Source of the DNA: Deltaproteobacteria bacterium
GTDB taxonomy: Bacteria; Desulfobacterota; Desulfuromonadia; Geobacterales; DSM-12255
Reading direction: 5' to 3'
Length of the DNA: 37,781 nt
Assembly: GCA_021849045.1 (NCBI GenBank)
Contig: JAJZTK010000021.1
Span: forward strand, 2,819 to 40,599
The position numbers were made by a program, and so were the translations under genes. Below are positions 18,557 through 27,242 of this stretch, in pieces (within the stretch, counting starts at the first letter, position 1; each line of letters starts with the position of its first letter). The notes below the pieces were generated by a model that made no database searches, was not told where the DNA came from, and saw only the letters and a list, made by a program, of their open reading frames with translations.

Positions 18557-19804
18557 ATGGATTTGTATAGGCTTAATTTCAGAGACATCAAGCGGACGAT
18601 AACGACAGAGGACAAGGCTTTTGTGCTTATCATGCTGTATCTGTTCTTCGAATATCTGAGGCCGCAGACCCTGTATCCGGTCATCGATATCGTACCGTAC
18701 GGCAAGATCGTCATTTCGATGTGCCTGATAGCGTATCTGCTGCAAAAGAAGAAGATAAAGGTAAGCAATGCGGCAAGCGGATTGATGATTGCGTTTGCAT
18801 TTGTTATCGCCATGTCTTCATTCATGGGGCTTTCACTGAACCTTTCAATTCAGTATTGGTCTGATTTTGTCTCGTGGATGCTTGTCTATTACCTCATCAT
18901 CCATATCGTGAACACGGAAAAAAGATTTCTCCTGTTCATCCTGCTGTTTCTGCTCTGCAGCTTCAAGATGGCGCAATACAGCCTGAGAGGGTGGATCAGG
19001 GGAGGACTGGGGTATTCGTCCTACGGGTTTGGAGGGGGGCCGGGGTGGTTTGCGAATTCGGGCGAGTTCGGCATCCAGATGTGTGTCTATTTTCCAATGG
19101 CCTTCTATTTCTGGATGACAATGAAGGAGTACTGGCCCAAATGGAAACGTCTGGCTATTGCCCTTTTCCCGATTACCGGGATGACGGGAATGTTCTCCAG
19201 CTCGAACCGCGGAACCCTTGTGGGGGGGGCGGCGGTTGTCATCTGGATGTTCCTAAAGAGCAGATACAAATTCAAGGGGCTCTGTGCCCTGGCGCTCGTC
19301 GGTTTCCTCGCGTTCCAGTTCATTCCGGAGGCACAGAAACAGAGATTTGAAGCGGCAGGGGAAGATCAGACATCCATTACGCGGCTCGACAACTGGGAAA
19401 AGGGGCTCAAAATGGTCGAGATGTACCCTGTCTTCGGGGTAGGGTACAAGAACTGGCAGGTTGCGGACCGCCTCTATTTTGACGGGAACGGTCTTCTGGC
19501 CCACAACATCTTTGTCGAGTGCATGTCCGAGCTCGGGTATTCGGGGCTCGTAGTCTTCATCTGTCTGATATTGGTCACCCTGATGAACAATGCAAAGACA
19601 CGAAAACTGGTCATTGCGAACAGAACGGTTGAAAACAGGTTCATCTATAACATGGCCCATGCCCTGGACGCTTCGCTGATCGGTTATCTGGTCAGCGGTT
19701 TCTTCGTTACCGTTTTGTACTATCCCTACTTTTGGATCAATCTGTCGTTGACGGTAGCCTTGAACAACATCGCGAAATCCACGCAGTTCAACCAGGTAGT
19801 CTGA
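18557..19804 (+). CDS. O-antigen ligase/polymerase-type membrane protein, exosortase-associated
   Basis: A 415-residue polytopic membrane protein of the O-antigen ligase/Wzy superfamily, resembling the putative O-glycosylation ligases found in exosortase A loci. Evidence is the N-terminal FFEYLRPQTLYPVID stretch, about ten hydrophobic segments, a large periplasmic-loop-like region containing GVGYKNWQ and LAHNIFVE, which matches the Wzy_C histidine region, and its position in the exosortase block. It would join a lipid-linked glycan to a protein or to another repeat unit in the periplasm. Whether it is ligase or polymerase cannot be decided from sequence alone. Confidence 0.85.
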   Translation: MDLYRLNFRDIKRTITTEDKAFVLIMLYLFFEYLRPQTLYPVIDIVPYGKIVISMCLIAYLLQKKKIKVSNAASGLMIAFAFVIAMSSFMGLSLNLSIQYWSDFVSWMLVYYLIIHIVNTEKRFLLFILLFLLCSFKMAQYSLRGWIRGGLGYSSYGFGGGPGWFANSGEFGIQMCVYFPMAFYFWMTMKEYWPKWKRLAIALFPITGMTGMFSSSNRGTLVGGAAVVIWMFLKSRYKFKGLCALALVGFLAFQFIPEAQKQRFEAAGEDQTSITRLDNWEKGLKMVEMYPVFGVGYKNWQVADRLYFDGNGLLAHNIFVECMSELGYSGLVVFICLILVTLMNNAKTRKLVIANRTVENRFIYNMAHALDASLIGYLVSGFFVTVLYYPYFWINLSLTVALNNIAKSTQFNQVV

Positions 19805-19805
19805 G

Positions 19806-20360
19806 ATGTCCGACAATACAATGATCATCAAGAGGGTGTGCCGACTGCTGCTCCGGAATATCCGGGACTCGATCCTTTATTTTATGACCAGGGGTAAGCG
19901 AGTATCGGGGCCTATCAGCAAGGTCGTCTTCGTCTGCAAGGGGAATATCTGTCGGAGCGCCTTTGCCGATTACCTCCTGAGGGCTGAAACAAAGGGTAAG
20001 CCACTCTCTGTCGAATCCTGCGGGCTTAACGTCGCCAACAGGATGCCTGCGCCCGATGAGGCGATAGCCACAGCTCGAAAGTTCGGTCTGGACCTTGAGA
20101 GGCATATGTCCCGTGGATGGGAATCCTGCAAACTTGAGGATGTCGACCTGATCCTTGCCATGGAATTCTGGCAATACCGGCAGCTGGTTGAGCTGTTCCC
20201 CCACAAGAAAGGAAACATCGCCCTTCTACGTCAGTTTGCACCGTTTCCTGAAAATCTGCTATGCAATATCGATGATCCCTTCGGGCAGAGTGAAGAGATC
20301 TTCGAGAAATGTTTCAGGCAAATCAGGAGATCGGTCCAGGCACTGAAGGCACGGATATGA
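19806..20360 (+). CDS. Low-molecular-weight protein tyrosine phosphatase
   Basis: A 184-residue phosphatase of the Wzb/Etp type. The P-loop C-X5-R is C44-KGNIC-R50 in VFVCKGNICRS, and the general-acid loop is IDDPFGQ near residue 160. The first about 37 residues precede the usual start of the family and may be an extension; a later start is possible but the ATG at 19806 lies one base after the previous stop. Such phosphatases dephosphorylate a tyrosine autokinase that controls polysaccharide chain length; no kinase is seen in this window, so the partner must be encoded elsewhere. Confidence 0.9.
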   Translation: MSDNTMIIKRVCRLLLRNIRDSILYFMTRGKRVSGPISKVVFVCKGNICRSAFADYLLRAETKGKPLSVESCGLNVANRMPAPDEAIATARKFGLDLERHMSRGWESCKLEDVDLILAMEFWQYRQLVELFPHKKGNIALLRQFAPFPENLLCNIDDPFGQSEEIFEKCFRQIRRSVQALKARI

Positions 20361-20496
20361 TCAGCGACCGACTACCGGGGCTTCCCCTGGTTGCTTTATA
20401 TCTGCAGGGGTGGTGGAGGGGATCGAGGATGGCAGGACAGGGTAGTACCTGATAGGCGAAACGATCATATTGCAAACTTGGCCGTAAGGCGGGACC

Positions 20497-21513
20497 ATGA
20501 CGGTAAAGATGCGAATAAAACGGATGGCATCGAACCTGATGTCATCCTGCGGCTTCCATTCGATAGCTGAGCGGGTTTACTGTTCCGACAGGGCATTCGT
20601 GCTGATGTACCATCGCATCCTCCCCTCCGGAAATGATCAGCCGTTCTTTGTCCAGCCTGGCATGTTCGTCTCCACCGCCTCCTTCGAAAGACAAGTTGCG
20701 TTCCTGAAAGACCGGTTCAGGGTCGTTTTCCTCGAAGAACTCGTCGATAAGATCCTGAACGGAGTGGAGATCAGTGAGCATTGCGCAATCACGTTCGACG
20801 ACGGCTGGCGGGACAACTACACGGATGCATTCCCGGTTCTCGAAAAATACGGAGTTCCAGCCACCATCTTTCTGACCACCGGTTTTGTCGGCACCGACCG
20901 GATGTTCTGGCCCGAAGAGCTCTGTTGCTATTTCAATCGCGACGTTGTCTTCAGTTCGGCACCACAGGGTGCGCCACAGTCGCTCGTCCGGTTCAATGTT
21001 GAGATGGGCAGGTATGGTCGCGATAGGGACACGCTCCTGGACGGTGCGATCGGACTGTTGAAGCGGTTTTCTCCCGAGGAGCGAGAGGAGATTCTGGGCT
21101 ATTTTCGCAGCCTGTCCGATAGCGGTCCGATTCCCCGCCAGATGCTGAGCTGGGAGGAAGCGGGAGAAATGTTCGCAAGCGGGCTGATTCGCTTCGGCTC
21201 ACACACTGTCAATCATGAGATCCTCAATCAGGTCCCTCCTGAAAAGACGCGGGAAGAAATCTCTCTTTCGCGTATGGAAATGGAGCGTCGCCTCGGGTGT
21301 GCGGTCAGGACGTTCGCCTATCCGAACGGAAATTTCACCGAAGGCATCCGCGATATTCTCTCGGAAAACGGTTTCGATGCCGCGGTGACAACCCGTAAGG
21401 GATTTCTGGCTCCGGGGATGCCGCTCATGGAAATCCCGAGAATCGCGATTCATGAAGATGTGAGCAACACCATTCCGATGTTCAGGTCGAGAATTCTCTT
21501 CCGGAAATTTTGA
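20497..21513 (+). CDS. Polysaccharide deacetylase (carbohydrate esterase 4 type)
   Basis: A 338-residue NodB-homology enzyme. Motif 1 is AITFDDGW with D101 and D102, and motif 2 is SHTVNH with metal-binding H236 and H240, so the active site looks intact, unlike in the two large exported proteins upstream. No clear signal peptide is present. PEP-CTERM/exosortase clusters often contain such an enzyme, which removes N-acetyl groups from the growing polysaccharide. A 136-base gap without clear signals separates it from the phosphatase, and it continues closely into the ATP-grasp gene. Confidence 0.9.
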   Translation: MTVKMRIKRMASNLMSSCGFHSIAERVYCSDRAFVLMYHRILPSGNDQPFFVQPGMFVSTASFERQVAFLKDRFRVVFLEELVDKILNGVEISEHCAITFDDGWRDNYTDAFPVLEKYGVPATIFLTTGFVGTDRMFWPEELCCYFNRDVVFSSAPQGAPQSLVRFNVEMGRYGRDRDTLLDGAIGLLKRFSPEEREEILGYFRSLSDSGPIPRQMLSWEEAGEMFASGLIRFGSHTVNHEILNQVPPEKTREEISLSRMEMERRLGCAVRTFAYPNGNFTEGIRDILSENGFDAAVTTRKGFLAPGMPLMEIPRIAIHEDVSNTIPMFRSRILFRKF

Positions 21514-21520
21514 GTTGCCT

Positions 21521-22723
21521 ATGAACGTTTTGGTAACGGATGGCGAAAACAGGTCGGCTCTGGCCGTCACAAGATCTCTCGGGAAACGGGGGTGCGGCGT
21601 GTTCGTTGCCGGGAAAGACTCCGGAAACATTTCCGCCAGTTCAAAGTATTGCCGGAGAGCCTTCACGACACCGGACCCCTTAAGCGACGGCGCGGGCTAT
21701 GCGCAGGCAGTCGCGGAGATCGCCGGCAGGGAAGGGATCGACGTGATATTTCCCATGACGGAACAATCGGTCTACAGCCTCAATAGGGCGAGGGAGCAAC
21801 TCGGAGCCCGGGTCGTTCTCGCATGCGCGCCGCCGGAGATGATGGAGGCGGTATCCAATAAGTACAAGCTGTTCCAACTGGCGGAAAGGTTAGGCGTCGT
21901 CGTCCCCGAAACCCTCTACGTTGCTGATGCCAGTAATTTTTTTGTGCAGCGGGCCCGGATATTGCGATACCCGGTGGTCGTGAAGCCGGCGTTCTCGAAA
22001 ATCGAGGATGGCGACCGGATAATCGCGACACGGGTGATGTTCGCCGCGACGCCTGGCGAGTTGGATCGGCTCTACGAGACGAAACCGGAGCTGCGGTTTC
22101 CTTCCCTGATCCAGGAGCTGATTATTGGAGAGGGGACGGGACTGTTCACTCTCTTTGATCGCAACCGCCACCTCGCACTTTTCTCGCACCGGCGTCTGCT
22201 GGAAAAGCCTCCCACGGGTGGAGTAAGCGTCCTTTCGGAGAGCGTTCCTCTCGACGGCGAGATGGTGGAGTCAGCCGGGAAACTTCTTTCGGAGGTCGGC
22301 TGGCAGGGGATCGCCATGGTCGAGTTCAAGCGGGACACCAGGGACGGGAGGGCGAAACTGATGGAGATCAACGGCAGGTTCTGGGGATCGCTGCAACTTG
22401 CCATCTTCTCCGGGGTCGATTTTCCGGCCCTCTGCCTGGATTACTACCTTGGCAGAAATCCCTCACAATCCTCCGTTTACCGGGTGGGACAGAGACTGAA
22501 ATGGTTCTACGGGATCGTGGATCATCTGCTCATCCGTCTGAAGAGGGGGGATGGTTCGCTCAACCTTCCTCCCGATTCTCCCTCTTGCTGGCAGGTGGTC
22601 GGCAAGCTCCTCGGAGTTGGCGGCAGGAGCACCACGTCAGATGTATATGACCTGAGAGACTTGCGGCCGTTCATGGCGGAGACGAAAGCGTACATCTCCG
22701 GTTTCTTCCGCGCGCGACAATGA
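21521..22723 (+). CDS. ATP-grasp domain protein
   Basis: A 400-residue protein resembling ATP-grasp carboxylate-amine ligases (carbamoyl-phosphate-synthase-like). It begins MNVLVTDGENRSALAV, a Rossmann-type pre-ATP-grasp domain, and has PVVVKPAFSK (ATP-binding lysine strand), LIQELIIGEG and the metal-binding LMEINGRFWGSL. The ATG at 21521 is preferred over a TTG two codons earlier. It overlaps the next glycosyltransferase gene by 4 bases. Such enzymes in polysaccharide loci may attach an amino acid to a sugar acid; the substrates here are unknown. Confidence 0.87.
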   Translation: MNVLVTDGENRSALAVTRSLGKRGCGVFVAGKDSGNISASSKYCRRAFTTPDPLSDGAGYAQAVAEIAGREGIDVIFPMTEQSVYSLNRAREQLGARVVLACAPPEMMEAVSNKYKLFQLAERLGVVVPETLYVADASNFFVQRARILRYPVVVKPAFSKIEDGDRIIATRVMFAATPGELDRLYETKPELRFPSLIQELIIGEGTGLFTLFDRNRHLALFSHRRLLEKPPTGGVSVLSESVPLDGEMVESAGKLLSEVGWQGIAMVEFKRDTRDGRAKLMEINGRFWGSLQLAIFSGVDFPALCLDYYLGRNPSQSSVYRVGQRLKWFYGIVDHLLIRLKRGDGSLNLPPDSPSCWQVVGKLLGVGGRSTTSDVYDLRDLRPFMAETKAYISGFFRARQ

Positions 22724-23820
22724 CACGAATTCTGCATACCATAGACACTACTGGCCCGGGCGGGGCCGAAACGGTTTTCGTGAACCTGGTCAAGGGTCTG
22801 GACCGGCAGGAGTTCGAGCCGGTCGTTGCCATCAGGGGGCCGGGTTGGGTATGCGACGAGCTCGGCAAAAACGGCATCGCTCCGCTGTTCATCGACAGCA
22901 AGGGGTCGTTCAGCGTCGGCTATCTCAAGGAACTGGTAGGGATTATCCGCAGTCGGAGGATCGACATTGTTCAGTCCCACCTCCTGGGCTCCAACCTCTA
23001 CTGCAGCCTCGCGGGGATGATCTGCGGCGTCCCCGTGGTCTCGACTTTCCACGGATTCGTGGATATGCATGCGAGGGAGCGGTTTTCGTGGCTCAAGAGC
23101 GCGATCGTCAACTTGGGATCGGCGCGGCTGGTATTTGTGTCCGACAGGCTCAAGGCGTTCTATCTGGACCAGGGGTTTTGGGCCAGAAAAGCGATCACCA
23201 TCTACAACGGGATCGACACTTCTCTCTTCAGACCCCGGCGGGACGACAGCATCCGGAGAAAGCTCGGTATCGGGCCGGAGAATATCCTGGTTGGTGCCGT
23301 CGGCAACATACGGCCGTCCAAGGGATACGAATACCTGCTGGAGGCGGCGAAGCTGGTGGTCAATCGGCATCCGCAGTTCCGATTCATCGTTGCCGGTGAA
23401 GGTTCAGGCAGGCTTTTAGATTCCCTCAAGGAGCAGAGGCAGAATCTGGGACTCAAGAACCATTTCTTCTTCGTGGGATTCGAGCCTGATGTTTCCAGGT
23501 TCATGAACAATCTCGACGTGTTCGTGCTGTCTTCGGTTTCTGAGGGGTTTTCCATCTCGACCATCGAGGCCATGGCCTGCGGCGTGCCGGTAATTGCCAC
23601 GCGTAGCGGGGGGCCCGAGGAGATAGTGCAGCATCTAGATAACGGGATTCTGGTCGATGCCCGTTGTCCCGACAGACTTGCCGAAAGCTTCATCGCCTTG
23701 CAGGAAGACGAATCTCTCAGACAAAGATTTATCGTTAATGGTGTCGAAAGCGTAAGAAACAAATATTCAGCGGCGGCCGCAATCAAGGGTTATTTGAATC
23801 AGTACCGGCAGTTGTTGTAG
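22720..23820 (+). CDS. Family 4 glycosyltransferase
   Basis: A 366-residue GT-B transferase with the glycine-rich N-terminal ILHTIDTTGPGGAETVF and the E-x7-E type donor site in SEGFSISTIEAMACGVPVI, followed by SGGPEEIV. It is translationally coupled to the ATP-grasp gene (ATGA overlap). The protein is probably cytosolic or peripheral and adds a sugar with retention of configuration. The specific linkage is not predictable. Confidence 0.92.
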   Translation: MTRILHTIDTTGPGGAETVFVNLVKGLDRQEFEPVVAIRGPGWVCDELGKNGIAPLFIDSKGSFSVGYLKELVGIIRSRRIDIVQSHLLGSNLYCSLAGMICGVPVVSTFHGFVDMHARERFSWLKSAIVNLGSARLVFVSDRLKAFYLDQGFWARKAITIYNGIDTSLFRPRRDDSIRRKLGIGPENILVGAVGNIRPSKGYEYLLEAAKLVVNRHPQFRFIVAGEGSGRLLDSLKEQRQNLGLKNHFFFVGFEPDVSRFMNNLDVFVLSSVSEGFSISTIEAMACGVPVIATRSGGPEEIVQHLDNGILVDARCPDRLAESFIALQEDESLRQRFIVNGVESVRNKYSAAAAIKGYLNQYRQLL

Positions 23821-23870
23821 AAATTGTGAGAAATAATTACGGATACATATTGTAATCGGATGCGTGACAG

Positions 23871-24809
23871 ATGGATATAAGTTTTGTGATACCGCTTCGA
23901 AACGAAGAAACAACGATTCGCCTATGCATAGAATCCATTGCTGTGCAAATGCACACTGGTGATGAAATAATCGTAGTGGACAACGGATCGACCGACGCTT
24001 CCATAAACAATATCAGCGGATTACGGAACGTTACCATGATCAGCAAGCCGGAGGCTACAATCGCCGCGGTCAGAAATGCGGGAGCTGCGATTGCCAAAGG
24101 GGACATACTGGCTTTCATAGATGCCGATTGCGTTCTGTCGCGCAATTGGAGGGATGAGACTGTTAGGACCTTGAGTGATGACAGTGTAAGCGCGACGGGG
24201 GCGAAAGTTGATATCCCGGATGATGCGGTATGGGTAGAAAAAGTTTGGTATTCACAGCGTGACAGTAAGTGCTCTCAGGTCAGCTATATCAATTCTGGTA
24301 ACTTTGTCATGCGAAAACGTGTCTTCGAGATAGTGGGCGGATTCTCTGAGGCTCTGATAACAGGCGAGGATTCTGAATTAGGTTGGCGAATAAACAAGGC
24401 CGGGTACGTAATCATCAGCAATCCTGCGATAAGATCGATCCACTTGGGAAATCCCAAAAATATCGGTAGTTTTTACAAAAAAGAAAAGTGGCACGCCCTT
24501 GGTATGATGGGGACGTTCAAGGTGTCCTGTATAGATAAACCATTGATAATGACCGCAGCGTTTATGGTGTGTAACTTATTGGCACTATGTATCTTCTTGT
24601 ATCTGACCTTACGCGGAAATCTGGGCTATGGAATTCTGGCATTCTTTGCCTTGACAGTCTCAGTTCCTGCCGTTACTTCACTTTACAGGGTAATGCAGTT
24701 CGGGAATACACGATACTTATTCCATCTCGTCTGCCTCTATTGGATCTATTTTCTTGCAAGGGCTAACGTGCTGTTTTCGATTGGGTTCAATAAGCTAAAA
24801 ATACAGTGA
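23871..24809 (+). CDS. Family 2 glycosyltransferase with C-terminal membrane segments
   Basis: A 312-residue transferase with FVIPLRNEETTIRLC at the N-terminus, the VVDNGSTDAS loop and an AFIDADCVL metal motif; EDSELGWRI lies on the acceptor side. Two to three hydrophobic segments occupy residues about 225-300, so it is anchored to the inner membrane. A 50-base AT-rich gap separates it from the previous gene. It is the last gene of the long plus-strand cluster and is followed by a strong hairpin. Confidence 0.9.
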   Translation: MDISFVIPLRNEETTIRLCIESIAVQMHTGDEIIVVDNGSTDASINNISGLRNVTMISKPEATIAAVRNAGAAIAKGDILAFIDADCVLSRNWRDETVRTLSDDSVSATGAKVDIPDDAVWVEKVWYSQRDSKCSQVSYINSGNFVMRKRVFEIVGGFSEALITGEDSELGWRINKAGYVIISNPAIRSIHLGNPKNIGSFYKKEKWHALGMMGTFKVSCIDKPLIMTAAFMVCNLLALCIFLYLTLRGNLGYGILAFFALTVSVPAVTSLYRVMQFGNTRYLFHLVCLYWIYFLARANVLFSIGFNKLKIQ

Positions 24810-24905
24810 CCCATCTCGTGAGGCAGCTCGACACACGAAGGTAGTGCGAAGGAGAAAGGACACGACAACGGAATTTGTTGATTGAAGTGGAAATGGGAAA
24901 TTACT

Positions 24906-24940
24906 GCCCCGCCCTCATTGAGGACGGGGCTTTATGTCAT
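24906..24940. terminator. Bidirectional terminator between convergent genes
   Basis: Perfectly nested stem: GCCCCG (24906-24911) pairs with CGGGGC (24925-24930) and inner CCTC pairs with GAGG around an ATT loop. On the plus strand it is followed by TTTATGTCATT, on the minus strand by AGTAATTT. It lies between the plus-strand glycosyltransferase and the minus-strand lectin-like gene and likely ends both transcripts, better on the plus strand. Confidence 0.8.
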
Positions 24941-24982
24941 TATGGGTGCTTGTAAGGCCAGCACAGATCCATAACACAGTTC

Positions 24983-25849
24983 TTATTTGCTCGTTACCGT
25001 AAGGTTAGAAGGAGCCGGGAGACTCGTTGCCCCGGAGCTGGTGACTCTCGTCGTCGACACCACCACATTGTCATAATAGATATAATACGGTTTGCCGCCG
25101 TAGTTCTGGTTCCATCCCCCCAGTTGTATACTCTGGACATACGGAGGAGAACTTGTCGAGCGGTTGTTGACTCCTGTGGCTCCCAAAACCTGGACTCCAT
25201 CGTACCATACTTCATAAATACCGTTGCTCTGTCCATCGTCGTTATACTTCATATGGACTTCCCAAGTGTGCCACTTGCCGTCTTTGGGGTCGATATTGCC
25301 GGTTCCCTTGGCTGCAACGGTTGGTGACACACCGCCGCTCTCGATCGTCTTGGAGCCGTCATACCAGAGCACCGATGCGGTATCTCTCTGGTTGCCGGTT
25401 GCGCCGTAGGACAATCCCGTAAAGACCGGTGACGGGGTGCCATAATCAAAGGCTGTCGTGGTGTTCGCATAGCTAGACGAAGCATTCTGGCCGAAAATCT
25501 TCAGGAACTTGGCTCCCCCTGCGCACGTACCGCTACCGCAATCCATCTTGAAATCGAATTTGACGTAGAACTCTTGCAGGTTCTGCGAGGGAGACCAGTC
25601 GCACCATCGGTTGAGTTGATCTGCATCGAATGTGATTCTCAGGGCGTTAGAACCGTCGGATCCTGCGCCAGAGACTACCTGTGCTGTGTTCCACAAATTG
25701 TCCGCATTCCAGCCGTGGCCATTGGGATTGCCAGTGTAACTGTTGAAGTTGTCCTGAAAGAGGGTGGCAGCATAGGATGTACTGACGAAGCATAGGGTTG
25801 CCAAGGCAGTGAATAACAAGCGTCTGATAGTGATAAATTGTTTCGGCAT
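24983..25849 (-). CDS. Secreted concanavalin-A-fold (polysaccharide-lyase-like) protein
   Basis: A 288-residue exported protein. The start at 25849 follows an AAAGGAG site and gives MPKQFITIRRLLFTALATL, a signal peptide ending near SYAA; 22 extra codons of an upstream reading are rejected. The body starts TLFQDNFNSYTGN and has alternating beta-strand patterns with WHTWEVHMKYN and YYIYYDNVVVS, like lectin/glucanase-fold and polysaccharide-lyase-like domains. Catalytic residues cannot be identified. The C-terminus LPAPSNLTVTSK looks like the first strand of an FN3 domain that stops. Its 5' leader carries a CRP-like promoter and a GEMM-type aptamer. Confidence 0.7.
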   Translation of the reverse strand: MPKQFITIRRLLFTALATLCFVSTSYAATLFQDNFNSYTGNPNGHGWNADNLWNTAQVVSGAGSDGSNALRITFDADQLNRWCDWSPSQNLQEFYVKFDFKMDCGSGTCAGGAKFLKIFGQNASSSYANTTTAFDYGTPSPVFTGLSYGATGNQRDTASVLWYDGSKTIESGGVSPTVAAKGTGNIDPKDGKWHTWEVHMKYNDDGQSNGIYEVWYDGVQVLGATGVNNRSTSSPPYVQSIQLGGWNQNYGGKPYYIYYDNVVVSTTRVTSSGATSLPAPSNLTVTSK

Positions 25850-25899
25850 GGTCTTAACTCCTTTGAGGTTTTGCGTGCACCGCCAAGGTGGGTGCTGAG

Positions 25900-25943
25900 G
25901 AAACAGTTCCACCACCGATTATTCCGTAATGGTGCCCTGTTTC
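25900..25943 (-). promoter_or_regulatory. Anti-aptamer hairpin of the GEMM leader (no U-tract)
   Basis: On the minus strand GAAACAG (25943-25937) can pair with CTGTTTC (25906-25900), extended by CACC/GGTG pairing. The same GAAACAG strand is the 3' side of aptamer helix P1, so the two folds compete as in the plus-strand leaders. Here the hairpin is followed by CTCAGCACC rather than a U-run, so an intrinsic terminator is not evident. Confidence 0.55.
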
Positions 25944-26038
25944 TTCGCCAGCCCGGCTGTCCTGAAATTCCTGGGAAAATCTCAGTGCCAGTGGCTTTGT
26001 GTCCCTAGGTCACTCTGGATTTACCTCTTCGGACACAG
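25937..26038 (-). promoter_or_regulatory. GEMM-I (c-di-GMP-I-like) riboswitch aptamer
   Basis: Minus-strand sequence has the GEMM core pieces in order: GAGGTAAATCC, a short hairpin, GGGACACAAAGCCA, a second hairpin with a GGAAT/ATTTC-type arm, then ACAGCCGGGCTGGCG. The base before TAAA is G, the position that in the Vc2 c-di-GMP aptamer (G20) pairs with the ligand, favouring c-di-GMP. Helix P1 (CTGTGTC with GAAACAG) has one mismatch. It precedes the lectin-like gene by about 90 bases. Confidence 0.8.
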
Positions 26039-26064
26039 CGAATATTCTTTTCTATCTTGATTAC

Positions 26065-26107
26065 TTTATCGATAAGTGTTGTCGGGATATGTGTGACTCG
26101 CATCACA
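26065..26107 (-). promoter_or_regulatory. CRP-like operator and -10 element (class II geometry)
   Basis: A perfect TGTGA-N6-TCACA dyad at 26092-26107 lies 21 bases upstream (minus strand) of GATAAA at 26070-26065. The dyad centre is near -41.5 relative to the inferred start around 26058, about 20 bases before the GEMM aptamer. The same spacing occurs at three other leaders in the window. Confidence 0.65.
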
Positions 26108-26119
26108 AAATGATACGCG

Positions 26120-26168
26120 AATTTAAATAGCCGGGAGTCGAAGCCGAGCCGGTCTTCGACTCTCCCGG
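26120..26168 (-). terminator. Probable terminator after the minus-strand secreted protein gene
   Basis: GAGTCGAAG (26135-26143) pairs with CTTCGACTC (26154-26162), with flanking CCGG/CCGG pairing. On the minus strand the stem is followed by CTATTTAAATT, a weak U-rich tail. It lies about 45 bases beyond the stop at 26214 and would insulate the next leader, which begins at the CRP-like site. Confidence 0.6.
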
Positions 26169-26213
26169 TTTCTCATCAAGGCGTTTGAATTTTCTCTCAA
26201 TAATTTCTCCGAC

Positions 26214-27173
26214 TTACTGGCTGATGATCCGCAGGTTTTGCGGCGCGGGAAGTTGGGCATCTGCCAGCCTGCCGGTTGTTACAAGAAGGCTGTCTATCCA
26301 GAAGGTTTGATCCACTGGAGATCCAACACCGATGTAAGGACCAATGATGAACTGGTTAAATTTCATGTCGGCGTTCAGACCGGTGCGAAACACCACATTC
26401 TTGTAATCCATGATGGGATTGCCGTCAAACCAGTACTGGAGAACGCCATCCTTGACTCCTTTGCCGTTGACAATGCTGTTAAGCTTGACGTACGCCTCGA
26501 CCAGATGCCAGTCATTCTTGTAATATGCGCCAGGGGTGTTAGAGAAAAGGACACTGCTCGCCTTCCACATTTTGCCGTTCCAGTAGTCGCTGCCGTTGGC
26601 GTAGCAATCACCATTGCCATAGCCATCGCTATCTCCGTTGCATCCAGCAACGCCTCTCTGCTCGGTAACGTTGGTCAGGTCTTTGCCGACATTAGATTTG
26701 TCGACATTCACGCCGTCCTGGATCCCGATCTGTGGTCTACCCCCGTTTTGCTCCAGATAGACAGTTAAGCGAGTAAAGGCAGGACCGACCCAGGCGGTGT
26801 CCTTGTTGGTCAGAAGGTAAAACTCATGTGGATGGTACGCTACTCCCGATCCAACCCAGTTCGAGCTGTATTTTACGTAATAGCTGATATACACGGAATC
26901 GGATTCCAGGAACTTCTTCCGCATGGTAGAGCCGTTATCGGGGATGGTGGCACCTTTGGCGAAATGGAATTGAAGCGATTTTGCGCTGTTTGCGACGTGC
27001 TCCACACTGGATAATATGGGGGTGGCGTTGTCGTACCAGCCTCGTGCGGCCAGATTCCCATCCTCGAAATTTTCCTGAAAAAGAATATCGGCGGCAAGAC
27101 CGGAATTGGTCCAGCCTAGGGTAACTGCCGAGAGGAACAAGAATAAGAAGAAAGATCCCATTTTACAATTCAT
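26214..27173 (-). CDS. Secreted lectin/lyase-like protein
   Basis: A 319-residue exported protein with an AAAGGAG ribosome site and a signal peptide (GSFFLFLFLSAVTLGW, cleavage near GLAA). The mature protein starts ADILFQENFEDGNLAARGW and contains SVYISYYVKYSSNW, WHLVEAYVKLNS and WIDSLLVTTG, which are beta-strand patterns of a concanavalin-A-like jelly roll. A Gly/Asp/Asn-rich stretch at about residues 178-195 (CNGDSDGYGNGDC) could bind calcium. It ends LPAPQNLRIISQ, again resembling the first strand of an FN3 domain, just like the neighbouring gene at 24983. Probably a paralogue of that gene with low identity. Enzyme activity is not assigned. Confidence 0.65.
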   Translation of the reverse strand: MNCKMGSFFLFLFLSAVTLGWTNSGLAADILFQENFEDGNLAARGWYDNATPILSSVEHVANSAKSLQFHFAKGATIPDNGSTMRKKFLESDSVYISYYVKYSSNWVGSGVAYHPHEFYLLTNKDTAWVGPAFTRLTVYLEQNGGRPQIGIQDGVNVDKSNVGKDLTNVTEQRGVAGCNGDSDGYGNGDCYANGSDYWNGKMWKASSVLFSNTPGAYYKNDWHLVEAYVKLNSIVNGKGVKDGVLQYWFDGNPIMDYKNVVFRTGLNADMKFNQFIIGPYIGVGSPVDQTFWIDSLLVTTGRLADAQLPAPQNLRIISQ

Positions 27174-27242
27174 TGCGAACTCCTTTGCCTGATTCGCTTT
27201 TTATGCGAATACGAAACCATCAAATGGATTGAACAACGGCTA

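Noticed and set aside
20361-20496. Possible promoter or RNA in the gap after the phosphatase gene
   Set aside because: No good promoter pair, hairpin with T-run or conserved element could be seen.
26131-26168. Possible plus-strand terminator or small RNA
   Set aside because: No plus-strand gene ends nearby; the stem is better explained as the end of the minus-strand 26214-27173 transcript.
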